DNA of 64,000 nucleotides from contig CAUYUJ010009535.1 in NCBI GenBank assembly GCA_963575745.1, positions 121,567 through 185,566 of the forward strand, given 5' to 3'. A program made the translations under genes and the position numbers. The notes beneath the pieces are model-generated. The model was not told the origin of the DNA. It worked only from the letters and a program-made list of their open reading frames with translations, and searched no databases. Below, piece by piece: positions 1 through 9,220 of the stretch; position 1 is the stretch's first letter; every line of letters begins with the position of its first letter. This DNA is from Prorocentrum cordatum. Lineage: Eukaryota > Sar > Dinophyceae > Prorocentrales > Prorocentraceae.

Positions 1-415
<415 letters not shown>

Positions 416-800
416 GGTGCCCCCAGTGACGAAATTGAGTGGTCTAAGGTCTCTTCGAATTCTCTGTATGGAGTCATGTGAATATGCTCCGCGAAGCCCA
501 CGGCGCTGAGTTTCAGGCGCTCTCGGGCGCTCCCTGTCGGCTTTTGGGCGCTCCCGCGCGCTCTGGGGGGTCCCGGCGTGACTTTTCGCGAGGCCAAGAG
601 CGCGTTGTTCAGGACATGCGTATTCAACATGGCTTCTGATGGCCCTAGGGACCGTCCTGGAGCCCTCTTGGGCGCCTCTGAGGCAGTCTTGGAGGAACTG
701 GCGGGCGGCCAAGAAGACAAAATCGTCAAACTCAAATTGCTTGTGTATGGTTTTCACGATACCGCTTTTTTTGGTCTGCAGAGCGTGATGGTTTTCGCAG
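416..800. other. GC-rich sequence without recognised gene
   Basis: GC-rich single-copy-looking sequence between the ACT microsatellite and the CCAAGA block. Short overlapping frames exist on both strands, but none has a recognisable domain. Confidence 0.5.
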
Positions 801-1625
801 TGCCGCCTTGTTGGTCCTCAGAGCGTCCAGGACGGCCCAAGAGGCGCCCAAGCTCGCCCCAAAACGGCTCAAGAGGCCCTCAAGACGGCCCAAAGAGGTG
901 CCAAAGTTAGGGGGAACACGAACTGTTGTGTTGAGCCCTCCGCCCCAAGATGGTCCAAAGACCCCCCACAAGCCCCCGAGGTGCGCCCAAGAGTCCCCAG
1001 GAGGCCTCCAAGAGGCCCGGAGATGCCCAAATCGGGCCCCCAGAGGCCCCCAAGACACCCCCAAAACCATTTCCAGGAGGCATCCGAGAGGCCTCGGAAA
1101 AGAGATCCTCACAGGCATCCTGGAGGCCTCTGACCCACAACCCAGGCGCGGTGGCGGGATGGGCCGAAGGCCACCCCCTGTGGTCTTGCCACAGAGGTGC
1201 ACGGCGGGCCAAATGTCTGGCAAATGTCTGGCTCTTTTTTTCAAGAACTCCCCGTGGGGTCTGGGCCCAGCCCGCTGGCCACCCGGAAAGCTCATCAAAA
1301 TCCCCATCGTTGGTCAAATCGCCTCCAACTCGGCTAAGATGGCCTAAGGTGCCCTCCAAGATGGTCCCAAAATGCCTCCAAGATGGCCGATAAGGCCCCG
1401 AGAACGCCCAAGCTGGCCCCAAGATGCACCCAAGACAGCTCAAGATGCACCCAAGACGTCCCGAGATGGCCTCAAGATGGCCAAGACGCCCTCAAAAGGC
1501 CTCCAAGAATTAGTAAGATGTTTGAGGGATGCTGCCGTTTGCTAAATTCTGGCCTTCCGACGGCCTGAAAAAGCCCAAGAGGTCCCCAAGATCGCCCAAG
1601 AGGCTCCCGAGAGGCTCCTAAGAGG
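800..1625 (+). repeat. CCAAGAGG-type low-complexity block
   Basis: Degenerate reiteration of words such as CCCAAGAGGCCC, CCAAGATGGCC and CCCAAGACGCC without a fixed period. Overlapping open frames on both strands translate to Pro/Arg/Lys-rich nonsense and are not called as genes. The same word family recurs at about 30.4-31.1 kb in this orientation and at about 49.95-50.18 kb inverted. Confidence 0.8.
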
Positions 1626-1680
1626 CCTCCTCCTCCTCCTCCTCCTCCTTCTCCTCCTTCTCGTACCTCTCCTGATTCCC
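1626..1680 (+). repeat. CTC/TCC microsatellite
   Basis: Pyrimidine-rich (CTC)n tract with TTC interruptions directly after the CCAAGAGG block. Confidence 0.9.
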
Positions 1681-2639
1681 CCTCCTCTGATCCTCCCCCA
1701 AGTGTTTCCCGATGATTTTCCAGAGTGGCTTGGAGTACAGAGTCCGATAGCTTGGCCGAGCGAGGGCCCAACGATTGGCCACAGAGGCGCTTCCCAAAAA
1801 GCCAGGGGGCGGCGGTGATTCGACGTAGCCGTCTTCGATACAAAAAATGGTACTACATAACAACTAAGTAATCACTACTACGTTTACTCTTCCATCTGAT
1901 CCTCCTCATTCCCCTCCTGCCAACCGCTGAACTAGAATAGCTGCACTCTTGGAACTCAATATGCGAAATCATGCTGGCACCCCGAACACCCACACCCCTG
2001 GCAACTCGAGAATGGGATTGAACACTGGACGGCAGCGCCCCTTTTGACATCCGGGAGGCATTTCTGGGCAGCGGGCTCATAGAACGATTGCCAAGAAAAA
2101 AGTAGACCGTGGTGACGGAAACAAGAGCTCCAGGGGCCAGCGACTCGAAAGGACCGAGCCGCCGGAGATCTGGGCAAACCTCTGGAAGCCAGGGGTGCTC
2201 TCGCTGGATCTCGCCGGATGGCAGCGCGCGCTCTCTGGCGCGGTGGCGCGGAATTCGGCTTGAGACGCTCCACCGCGGGACTGGCACAGCCAAGGTAGGG
2301 GGGGGGCGGGGAGGAGCAGCGAGGAGGGGCAGCACGAGCTGAGGAACCTGGTCACGGTGTGAACAACCTCCCCGATGCGGAGCGGAGCGGGGGGAGGAGG
2401 GGGAGGAGGCGGAGGTTTGGGGGGTGAGAATAGAGCAGCAAGAAAGCGGCAGAGGAGGAGGCGGGGGCTGGACTGGACACTTCATGCAGGGGGAGGGGGT
2501 GGGACAGAGGAGGGGCGAGGAGGGGGAGCATGACCGAGAAGGAAGTGCCTATCACCTGGGTTTGCGCGGAACCCGACAGGCTCTCGCAGCAATGAGAGGC
2601 GGCAAAGGAGCGCCGCACTTCTGACCCGCTCTCGCAGTA
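1681..2639. other. No recognised gene
   Basis: Mixed-composition sequence with G-rich and GGA-rich patches at about 2300-2540. Several overlapping open frames on both strands are mutually exclusive, and none shows a domain I recognise. Confidence 0.5.
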
Positions 2640-2700
2640 CCCACTCCTCCTCCTCCTCCTCCTCCTCCTCCACCTCCTCCAGCTCGTCCTCTTCGTCCCC
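2640..2700 (+). repeat. CTC microsatellite
   Basis: (CTC)n tract with an adjoining CTCGTCCTC tail. It is one of many such pyrimidine tracts in the window. Confidence 0.9.
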
Positions 2701-3480
2701 GTGTTGGTTGCGTGCCTCACTGCGGCGTTTGTGCTTCGGTGCCGTCGGGAAGGAAGGAGGTTGATGATGCGACGCGCGGCTTCGCAAGGTGCGTGCTCGA
2801 ACAGTGCGGCTGGCCGGTGGGTGGCGCATAGGACCTCACGAGGATCCACCACTTGCGCCACGTTGGCTTAGCCCCCAAAGGTGAAAAAGTCGGGATCCCG
2901 AACCCCAGTGGGATCGAAGGAAGGAGGAGCGGGGAGCGAGGCGAGCCCCCCCCCAAGAGGAGGGCCGCCGGCGCAGCGGTCGGCGGGGTCGGCGGCGCGC
3001 CCCCGAGAGGGCGTTCGCGCAGTCCTGGACCGACTGCGCCGCCTGCGAAAGGCTGGCGCAGCGGGGCTGCGCCGCCCCTCGCGTGCTGCGCCCGAGCACA
3101 CACACACACACACACTGACTGCCTACCAGACCGCCCCAACTCAACCCGAAGACCCGAATTTCGGGTTGGGGGGGGTACGGGTTCCATAAGTATGCGTTTT
3201 GTCAGTGTTCCCCGACCCCCCACCCCCACTGGAATTGGAGGGCAAATCGGGGGCTTCGGGTTGGGTTGGGGTGGGTTGGTGGTTGGTGACACACACACAC
3301 ACATTCGGCCACGCCCGCCTCCTCCCCGCCCGCGTCGTCCTCGCGATGATTCCCCCGTCCTCTCCCAAGTTCTCCTCTTGGCCCTTCTCGTCCTCCTCCC
3401 CTTCTTCCTCGCCGCTTTCCCCGTCCCTCCCGGTCCTCCCCGCCCTCTTCCTCCTCTTCGTCGTCCTCGAACTCGACAGC
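2701..3480. other. No recognised gene; short CA repeats
   Basis: GC-rich sequence with short (CA)n runs at 3098-3115 and 3288-3302 and a C/T-rich patch at 3310-3470. The 332-residue minus frame and the 281-residue plus frame here overlap each other, are compositionally biased and match no known domain. Confidence 0.5.
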
Positions 3481-3868
3481 ATGTATGTATGCGCAGATTC
3501 CCCATACAGTGTTTGCACCCAGGGTGTCTTATTTCTCTTCCACGGACCTGGGCCCATCTGTCGGTCTGGCAGCTATCGCCGACCGTGTCTGGGCCTGTCA
3601 GTCGGTATGGCGGCCATGCTGTCGCCTCCATTAAATTGCGCCACATACACTGCACCACATGGATTGCACCACATATATTGCCTGCACCACATGGGTAACA
3701 CGACATGGCTTGCACCGCGTAGATGACACCACATCAAGTGCACCGAATAAATTACGCACCGCGTAGGTTGCACCACGTAGTTCGCACTGCATATAGTCTC
3801 CAACATAGATTCCACCGCATACATTGCCCATCACATAAGAGTTCACACTACATGCTGCTAGAAACACA
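3480..3868 (-). repeat. Compound dispersed repeat, left inverted arm
   Basis: Read on the minus strand this is a run of degenerate units around ATGTGGTGCAA (3868 to about 3640), then a segment with CCGACTGACAGGCC and AGACCGACAG (about 3620-3555), then GCAAACACTGTATGGGGAATC (positions 3504-3524 on plus). The right arm at 5400-6000 has the same three parts in the same order on the plus strand, so the two form an inverted pair. Confidence 0.75.
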
Positions 3869-3889
3869 GCTGTTTGGGGGGAGCGTGAT

Positions 3890-4175
3890 CAACCGCCGCT
3901 TTGCTGTGAAAAATCCCCCCCTCCCTCCGGAACTTGGAGTTTCCACACCCCGAAAATTCCCCCCCCACCCCCCCCTACCCCTCCTTTTTCAAACGTCTCC
4001 CCCCCCCCTGCCCCGGCAAAGAACCCCCCTCCCCAACCCCTCCCCCCCCCGGAAAACCGCAGAGGCTCACTACCGGTTCTACCGGTTTGACCCCCGCCAT
4101 CCCCCCGGGGAAAACCGTGGGTGTTCACCACCAGTTCGAACCCCCCCCCCGCACCCCTACTCGCCGCTGGCAAAC
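3890..4175 (+). other. C-rich spacer
   Basis: Dense runs of 6-9 C residues linking the left inverted arm to the minisatellite. A long plus-strand frame crosses it and the minisatellite (3723-5387, Pro/Thr/Cys/His-rich), but it is explained by repeat composition. Confidence 0.6.
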
Positions 4176-4179
4176 GACT

Positions 4180-5045
4180 CCCCCGTCCCCACCAACGTTC
4201 CCACCACCGCCTCACCACTGTCCCCACCACCGTCCGTCCCCACCACTGTCCCACTGTCCCCACTGTCCCCACCACTGTCCCAGTCCCTAGTCCCCACCAC
4301 TGTCCCCACTGTCCCCACCAGTGCCCCCACCACTGTCCCACTGCCCCCCCCTGTCTCCACCACTGTCCCCACCATGGTCCCACTCTCTCCACTGTCCCCA
4401 CCAATGTCCCACTGTCCCATTGTTCCCGCTCCCCACTGTCCCAACCGCTGTCCCACTATGCTGTCCCACTGTCCCCACCACTGTCCCCACTGTACCACTG
4501 TCTCATTGTCCCACTGTCCCCATTGTCCCACTGTCCCCATTGTCCCATTGTCTCCACTACTGTCACCACTGCTCCAACCACTGTCCCCCCTGTCCCCACT
4601 GTTCCCACCACTGTCCCCACCACGGTCCCACTCTGCCCACTGCCCCCACTGTCCCCGCCACTGTCCCACTGCCCCCACTGTCCCCACCACTGACTCACTG
4701 TCCCCACACGTGTCCCGCTGTCACAACTGTCTCCACCACTGTTCCCACTGTTCCACTGTCCCATTGTCCCACTGTCCCCATTGTCCTACTGTCCCCACTG
4801 TCCCCACTGTCCCGTGGTCCACTATACCACTGTCCCATTGTCCCACTGTCCCACTGTCCCACTGTCCCACTGTCCCACTGTCCCCACTGCTCCACTGTCC
4901 CCACCGTCCCCACCACCATCCCGTCCCAACCACTGTCCCCACTAGAGTCCCACTGTCCCACTGTCCCCACTGTCCCAACTGCCCCACTGTCCCCACCGTC
5001 CCCACCACCATCTCGCCACCGTCCCCAACGCTGTCCCCACCAGTC
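4180..5045 (+). repeat. CCCACTGTCC minisatellite
   Basis: Long array of 10-11 bp units with consensus CCCACTGTCC or CCCCACTGTCC. Common variants are CATTGTCC, CCACCACTGTCC and CGTCC. The phase wanders because units alternate between 9 and 12 bp. Both strands stay open over much of it; these frames are not genes. Confidence 0.95.
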
Positions 5046-5279
5046 CCCCATCCAGAGTGGGGGAAGAGAGGAGGGGCAGTCGCTTGCCGGCGGCGAGAAG
5101 GGGGGAGGGGGTTCGAAATGGTAATGACCCCCCCCCTTTTCATGATGGACCGAGGGGGGGGGGACGGGTTTGAACCCCCAGTGAGCCCCCCCGGTTCTCA
5201 AGAGGGGGGGCGTGGGTTTGAAACCCCTAAGGGCCCCCCGGTTTTCTGCCAGCAGCGGCAGAACACGCTCTTTCATATA

Positions 5280-5330
5280 TACATACAATTATCTGTGTAT
5301 ATATATGTATATATATATAGAGAGAGAGAC
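5280..5330. repeat. TA-rich microsatellite
   Basis: ATATATGTATATATATATA followed by GAGAGAGAG, between the minisatellite and the right inverted arm. Confidence 0.85.
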
Positions 5331-5399
5331 GCACATACGAATATTGTCTATGCTAGCCAGCGTGGACACAACGCAGCGTGCGTCTAGCAGTATACGTGT

Positions 5400-6005
5400 T
5401 ACAACCGATGTGGACCGTTCAAGCTTGTATAATTGTGTGATCTACGTGGTGCAACTTACGTGCTGCAATATATGTGGTGCAACCTATGTGGTGCAACGTA
5501 CGGCGCAACGCGTGTGGTGCGCAAATTATGTGGTGCAACCTACGTTGTGCAATCTATCTGGTGCGATCTGGGTTGTGCTATTTATGCGGTGCGCACAATG
5601 TGTACGCTGTGCAGTATATGCGGTGTACTATAAGTTGTGCGATATGCATAATGCAACTAATGTGGTACAATCTCTACGTGTTGCAATATATGCGATGCAA
5701 ACCACGCTGCGCAATTTAGGCGGCGACTTGGCGGCGACGGCAACGACATATCTGCCAGACCCACAATCAGGCCCAAATGACGGGCTGTGACGAAGCGGCG
5801 ACTGGGCGGCGACGGCGACAACATAGTCTCCAGACCGACAACAAGGCCCTGACGACGGGCGGCGACGATGCGGCGACGGTGACAACATAGCCGCGGGACC
5901 GACAGCAAGGGGGAGTTCCTTAGAGACGGAAGACAAGAGCCCTTGAATGCAAACACTGTTTTGGGAATCGCTCTGCATATATCTGTATACACACACGAAT
6001 CTATA
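5400..6005 (+). repeat. Compound dispersed repeat, right inverted arm
   Basis: About 5430-5715 is a run of degenerate 14-16 bp units around TATGTGGTGCAACC. About 5720-5905 holds two to three units of roughly 65-75 bp with GCGGCGACGG, ACAACATAG and CAGACCGACA. At 5950-5985 there is GCAAACACTGTTTTGGGAAT followed by CATATAT. It matches the left arm at 3480-3868 in inverted orientation. The short Cys/Val-rich frames are repeat by-products. Confidence 0.75.
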
Positions 6006-6074
6006 CGCAAGTCCCAAACTGCGTTTGCTATCCAAGATCCGCATGCCCGTTCCAATTAATTGGAGGAGTCGGGC

Positions 6075-6445
6075 GAGGATGTTCCACGTTGCCGCCCAAT
6101 GTGGTGTCGGGGGCGTCGGTATGCGCCCCCTGTACTTGGCGGGGCCAAATTTACGCCACGTTGCCGTCCTCGCCGTCTCGCAGGGGCGATCGTGAGCGCT
6201 CAATGCAATGGGCGGGTCGCCCGATGTTGCGCCGCGTTGCCGCCCGTGCCGCCTCGCAGGGGCGATCGTGGGCGCCCCGTGCGATGGGTGAGTCGGCCGA
6301 GGTGGCGCCGCGTTGCTGCCCGTGCCGTTTCGTGGGCGCTCCCGTGCACCCCATGCGCTGGGTGGGCCGGCCGAAGCCGCGCCGCGGTGCCGCCCGCGCC
6401 CCTCGCGGGCGCTCGCGGGCGCCCCTTGCGCTGAGTCTCCCCGCG
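6075..6445 (+). repeat. GC-rich tandem repeat (GTTGCCGCCCGTG family)
   Basis: Four to five diverged units of about 70-80 bp, each with the words GTTGCCGCCCGTGCC, CGCAGGGGCGATCGTG or its derivative GCGGGCGCTCG, then GGGCGCCCC and GCGATGGGT/GCGCTGGGTGGG. Related units occur at 60.66-60.93 kb (inverted) and 61.73-62.13 kb (direct). Confidence 0.8.
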
Positions 6446-6485
6446 CAGCTTGCGCCGCGTAGCTTCCACGACGTAGCCTGCGGTG

Positions 6486-6504
6486 TGTGTGTGTATATAT
6501 ACAC

Positions 6505-6551
<47 letters not shown>

Positions 6552-6575
6552 TGTATATATATATATATATTATCA
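6486..6575. repeat. GT/TA microsatellite
   Basis: GTGTGTGTGTATATATACAC, then (TA)n with GTATGTATGTA interruptions, immediately 3' of the GC-rich tandem repeat. Confidence 0.92.
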
Positions 6576-6855
6576 TACGCACCTCTCCGAGGGAGTAGAG
6601 CTCAGAGGCGATTAATGCGCACGGGCCGCGACGTTCGCGATGTTTCTGGCCGTTTCGCTGGGAACATCCTCGAAATTCTGAAAATCGGTGGCACCCCTCA
6701 CACAGATCGTGACGTCAGGGTCCAAAAAACACATAGGAATTTCAACAGTCTAACATAAAACCTTCAAAAACACTGTGTGATTTCAGTGATTTTGACACCG
6801 GTTCTCAGAGAATGGGGGTTTCGCCTGAGACATCCTCCAACAAACGAGCCCCGAC

Positions 6856-6966
6856 GTACCTTCTGGTACCCCAGACCCCGCCTCGGAGCCTCCTGGGGGC
6901 CTCCTGGAACCTCCTGGGGCTTTCTGTACCTTCTGGTACACCAGACCCCGCCTCGGAGCCTCCTGG
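6856..6966 (+). repeat. Two 41-bp direct repeats
   Basis: Copies at 6856-6896 and 6926-6966 begin GTACCTTCTGGTAC and end CGGAGCCTCCTGG. They differ at one base (C versus A after the second GGTAC), and the repeat interval is 70 bp. The 29-bp spacer itself repeats CCTCCTGG. Confidence 0.9.
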
Positions 6967-7106
6967 CCCTTGCTCAGCCCATCTCAGCGCTGCGCCGAAT
7001 AGGCCGCGCGCGCGACGCGCGCCTCCACGCTGCGGCGCCTCCGCCCATCCTGCCCCGCCCCTGGTGGCTGAGACAGAGCGGGGCTCAACTCGTCCAGCGG
7101 CTGGGC

Positions 7107-7796
7107 TCACAGTCCTGGCTGGGCCGAGCGCTGTCGCGCCTGCCGCGGGAGTCGACGACGTAGCCCCTGTCCCCGTTGTTCGTGAGGCACCCCGCGGTGA
7201 CCTCGAGCGCGCGCGGCCCTCCTTAGCACCGTGCCCCTCAACGGCACCACGCCTTCCGCCGATTGCACCGCGCCCCAGGGCCCCTGCTTCGTCTGCACCA
7301 CCCTGGCCTCCAAGGAACTTGGCGACGCGCTGCCTCTCGTCGTCGCCAGGGCCCGCCAGGGCGGCGCGGCGCGCTCCGACTCCCAGAGCGCCCTCCCAAT
7401 TCTCGCCGTAGCAGCCCGACGCCCACAGCGCACGCACACCTGCCACTGGCCGTGTTTCTCAAACTGGTGCCGCGTGAAGCTGACCTGTGGCTTGAGCAAT
7501 TTCCGCCTCGCCTGCCCTCGGGGTCTCGGCGGAGCGTCTGGCCATTTACCATTCACCCGCTGATGCAACCATCCAAAGCTCTGGATCGCCCACTTAACCT
7601 TGTCGCCTAAGTCGTCCAACGCCGTCCGCTTGCCGTAGTACGCGTCGGCACCGGCACCTGATTTGGCCAACAGGTCCACCGCCTCGCTGCCATTCGCGAT
7701 CCTGTGCGCCTCGCCCTGGAAGAGGTCTATCGCCGTCTTGGATATGTGCGCCTTGACGTGCCTAACCCAGGTGGTGTCAAACTCGATATCGTTCAC
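7107..7796 (-). pseudogene. LINE RNase H C-terminal remnant
   Basis: The minus frame reads WVRHVKAHISK near its start, then NGSEAVDLLAKSGA. This resembles the end of a retroelement RNase H domain, where a conserved Asp follows a Gly/Asn-Ala motif (usually NxxAD). Downstream is a basic linker and WQVCVRCGRRA, like the C-terminal zinc motif seen after RNase H in dinoflagellate LINEs. Beyond about residue 140 the frame degenerates into Arg-rich sequence. There is no reverse transcriptase beside it, so it looks like a 3' or internal fragment. Family-level assignment is inference. Confidence 0.55.
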
Positions 7797-7799
7797 CTT

Positions 7800-8110
7800 G
7801 CGCCAGATGCGCCGCCACAGATTCGCACGTTGCCGCTTCCGCGCTCAACTCCATCTGAGGCCTCCACGAGGCCATCCCCGAAACTCGCAGGCACCCCCGG
7901 GAGGCCCAAAGAGGGCCCCCAAAAGCGATTTCGTCCTCGTCCTCTTGTTTTCCCTCCGCCGCCCCCTCCTCCACCTCCTCCATGCCGCGCGGAAGAAAAC
8001 GATGTCGGGATCACGACCCTCCCAGTTCAGACCACTCGCTAACTTGCCGCGGGGTGTGATCTCGACCTGTTTCCTGCCGCGCGGGCGAAAACGAGGTCGA
8101 AGTCACGACC
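7800..8110 (+). repeat. GC-rich spacer with a 38-bp imperfect direct repeat
   Basis: CATGCCGCGCGGAAGAAAAC (from 7980) and CCTGCCGCGCGGGCGAAAAC (from 8072) each continue into a related GA-rich sequence ending in TCACGACC. The rest is GC-rich with CTCC patches and no recognised gene. Confidence 0.7.
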
Positions 8111-8344
8111 TGTCCTTATCATACTCCTTGTCGGAATTACGCCGTTGGTGCACTCCTTCCTGCAGCGATGCTGCGCAGGCTTGGTGGCGGGGTTGGCCGC
8201 AGGCCGCTGGATACCCGCTTGTGAAATATATGACTACATTGTATATGTATACACATATATGAGTATTCATCAACCGGTTGAGCGCATGGCAGTAGCCGCG
8301 GGCCAGAACAGAACGACCAGCTGGCAACGCCTCCGAGCACCTCC

Positions 8345-8538
8345 ACGACATTGTCGTCCTCCTCATCCTCCTCATGTTCCTCTCATGGTCCCCTCCTCCT
8401 CCTCCTCCTTCTCCTCCTCCCCTTCTTCCTCCTCCTCCTCCTCCTCCTCCTCCTCCTCCTCACCCTCCTCCCCATCCTTCTCCTCCTCCTCCTCCTCCTC
8501 CTCCTCCTCCTCCTCCTCCTCCTCCTCCTCCTCCTCCC
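8345..8538 (+). repeat. TCC/CTC microsatellite
   Basis: Long (CTC)n tract with TTC and CCA interruptions; the poly-Ser, poly-Leu and poly-Pro frames across it are by-products. Confidence 0.97.
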
Positions 8539-8672
8539 AGAGCAGGCGCATGCGGGACTACGAGTTCGAGCGCAACAGCGGGGCGATCCTTCGCGGCGGT
8601 GATGGCAGAGTTTCGCTCGGAGGACCCGAGTGGCAGAGAAAGAGGAGATCGAGGTTTTTCAAGGGCTCCCAA

Positions 8673-8703
8673 CTTCGCGCTTCGCGCTGCGCGAAGCGCG
8701 AAG
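8673..8703. repeat. Perfect 14-bp inverted repeat, 3-nt loop
   Basis: Left arm CTTCGCGCTTCGCG (8673-8686), loop CTG, right arm CGCGAAGCGCGAAG (8690-8703). Confidence 0.95.
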
Positions 8704-8796
8704 TGCGAATAACTTCGCGCTCTCGCGCCGCCTCCCAAGGGAGAAGAGAAGGATGAGGAATCGGAGCCGAACCGCGAAGCGCGAATAACTTCGCGG
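8697..8796. repeat. Two copies of a GCGAAG-GAATAA-CTTCGC dyad
   Basis: GCGAAGTGCGAATAACTTCG at 8697-8716 and GCGAAGCGCGAATAACTTCG at 8774-8793 differ at one base. In the second, CCGCGAAG (8772-8779) and CTTCGCGG (8789-8796) form perfect 8-bp arms around a 9-nt spacer. Confidence 0.9.
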
Positions 8797-8799
8797 CCT

Positions 8800-9220
8800 C
8801 GAGGGCGCCCTTGTTGGTGCCAGCAGGTGCCAGCGACGTGCGCCTGCGACCTCGCCTCGTGAGCTCTGCGCCTGGACGGAGACGGCCCCAGCCCCAGGGA
8901 AGCTCCACACAAGAGCATCGCAGACGATCCGTTGGTGCCGCTGGAGGTCGAGCTGGACGACGCCACGCTCTCGTTCACCCCAAGGATGTGGTCAACCAGA
9001 AAGCGAGCAAGCGGCGCAAGTTGTGGAACCCTACCCGCGACGACATAATTGAGGTACGATAATGTGTTCGGCGGACCAACGAGCGAGCTCAGCTTGAGAT
9101 CCTCACTGAGATCACGGGCGAGAGATGGTGAGAGCAGCTGCCCATCGTACGCGTCCTCGGTCTGGGATGGGAGCTGATCAAATGTAGCCTCTTGGCTTCG
9201 AGAGGGTACCGCCAGCTGCC
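8800..9220 (+). other. Possible 5' part of decayed LINE
   Basis: GC-rich sequence upstream of the reverse transcriptase remnant. A short frame reads VNQKASKRRKLWNP near 8991-9030, which is basic like a pre-RT linker, but homology cannot be established by eye. Confidence 0.35.

Noticed and set aside
3723-5387. 554-codon plus-strand open frame
   Set aside because: It spans a C-rich tract and the CCCACTGTCC minisatellite; the product is Pro/Thr/Cys/His repeats and both strands are open.
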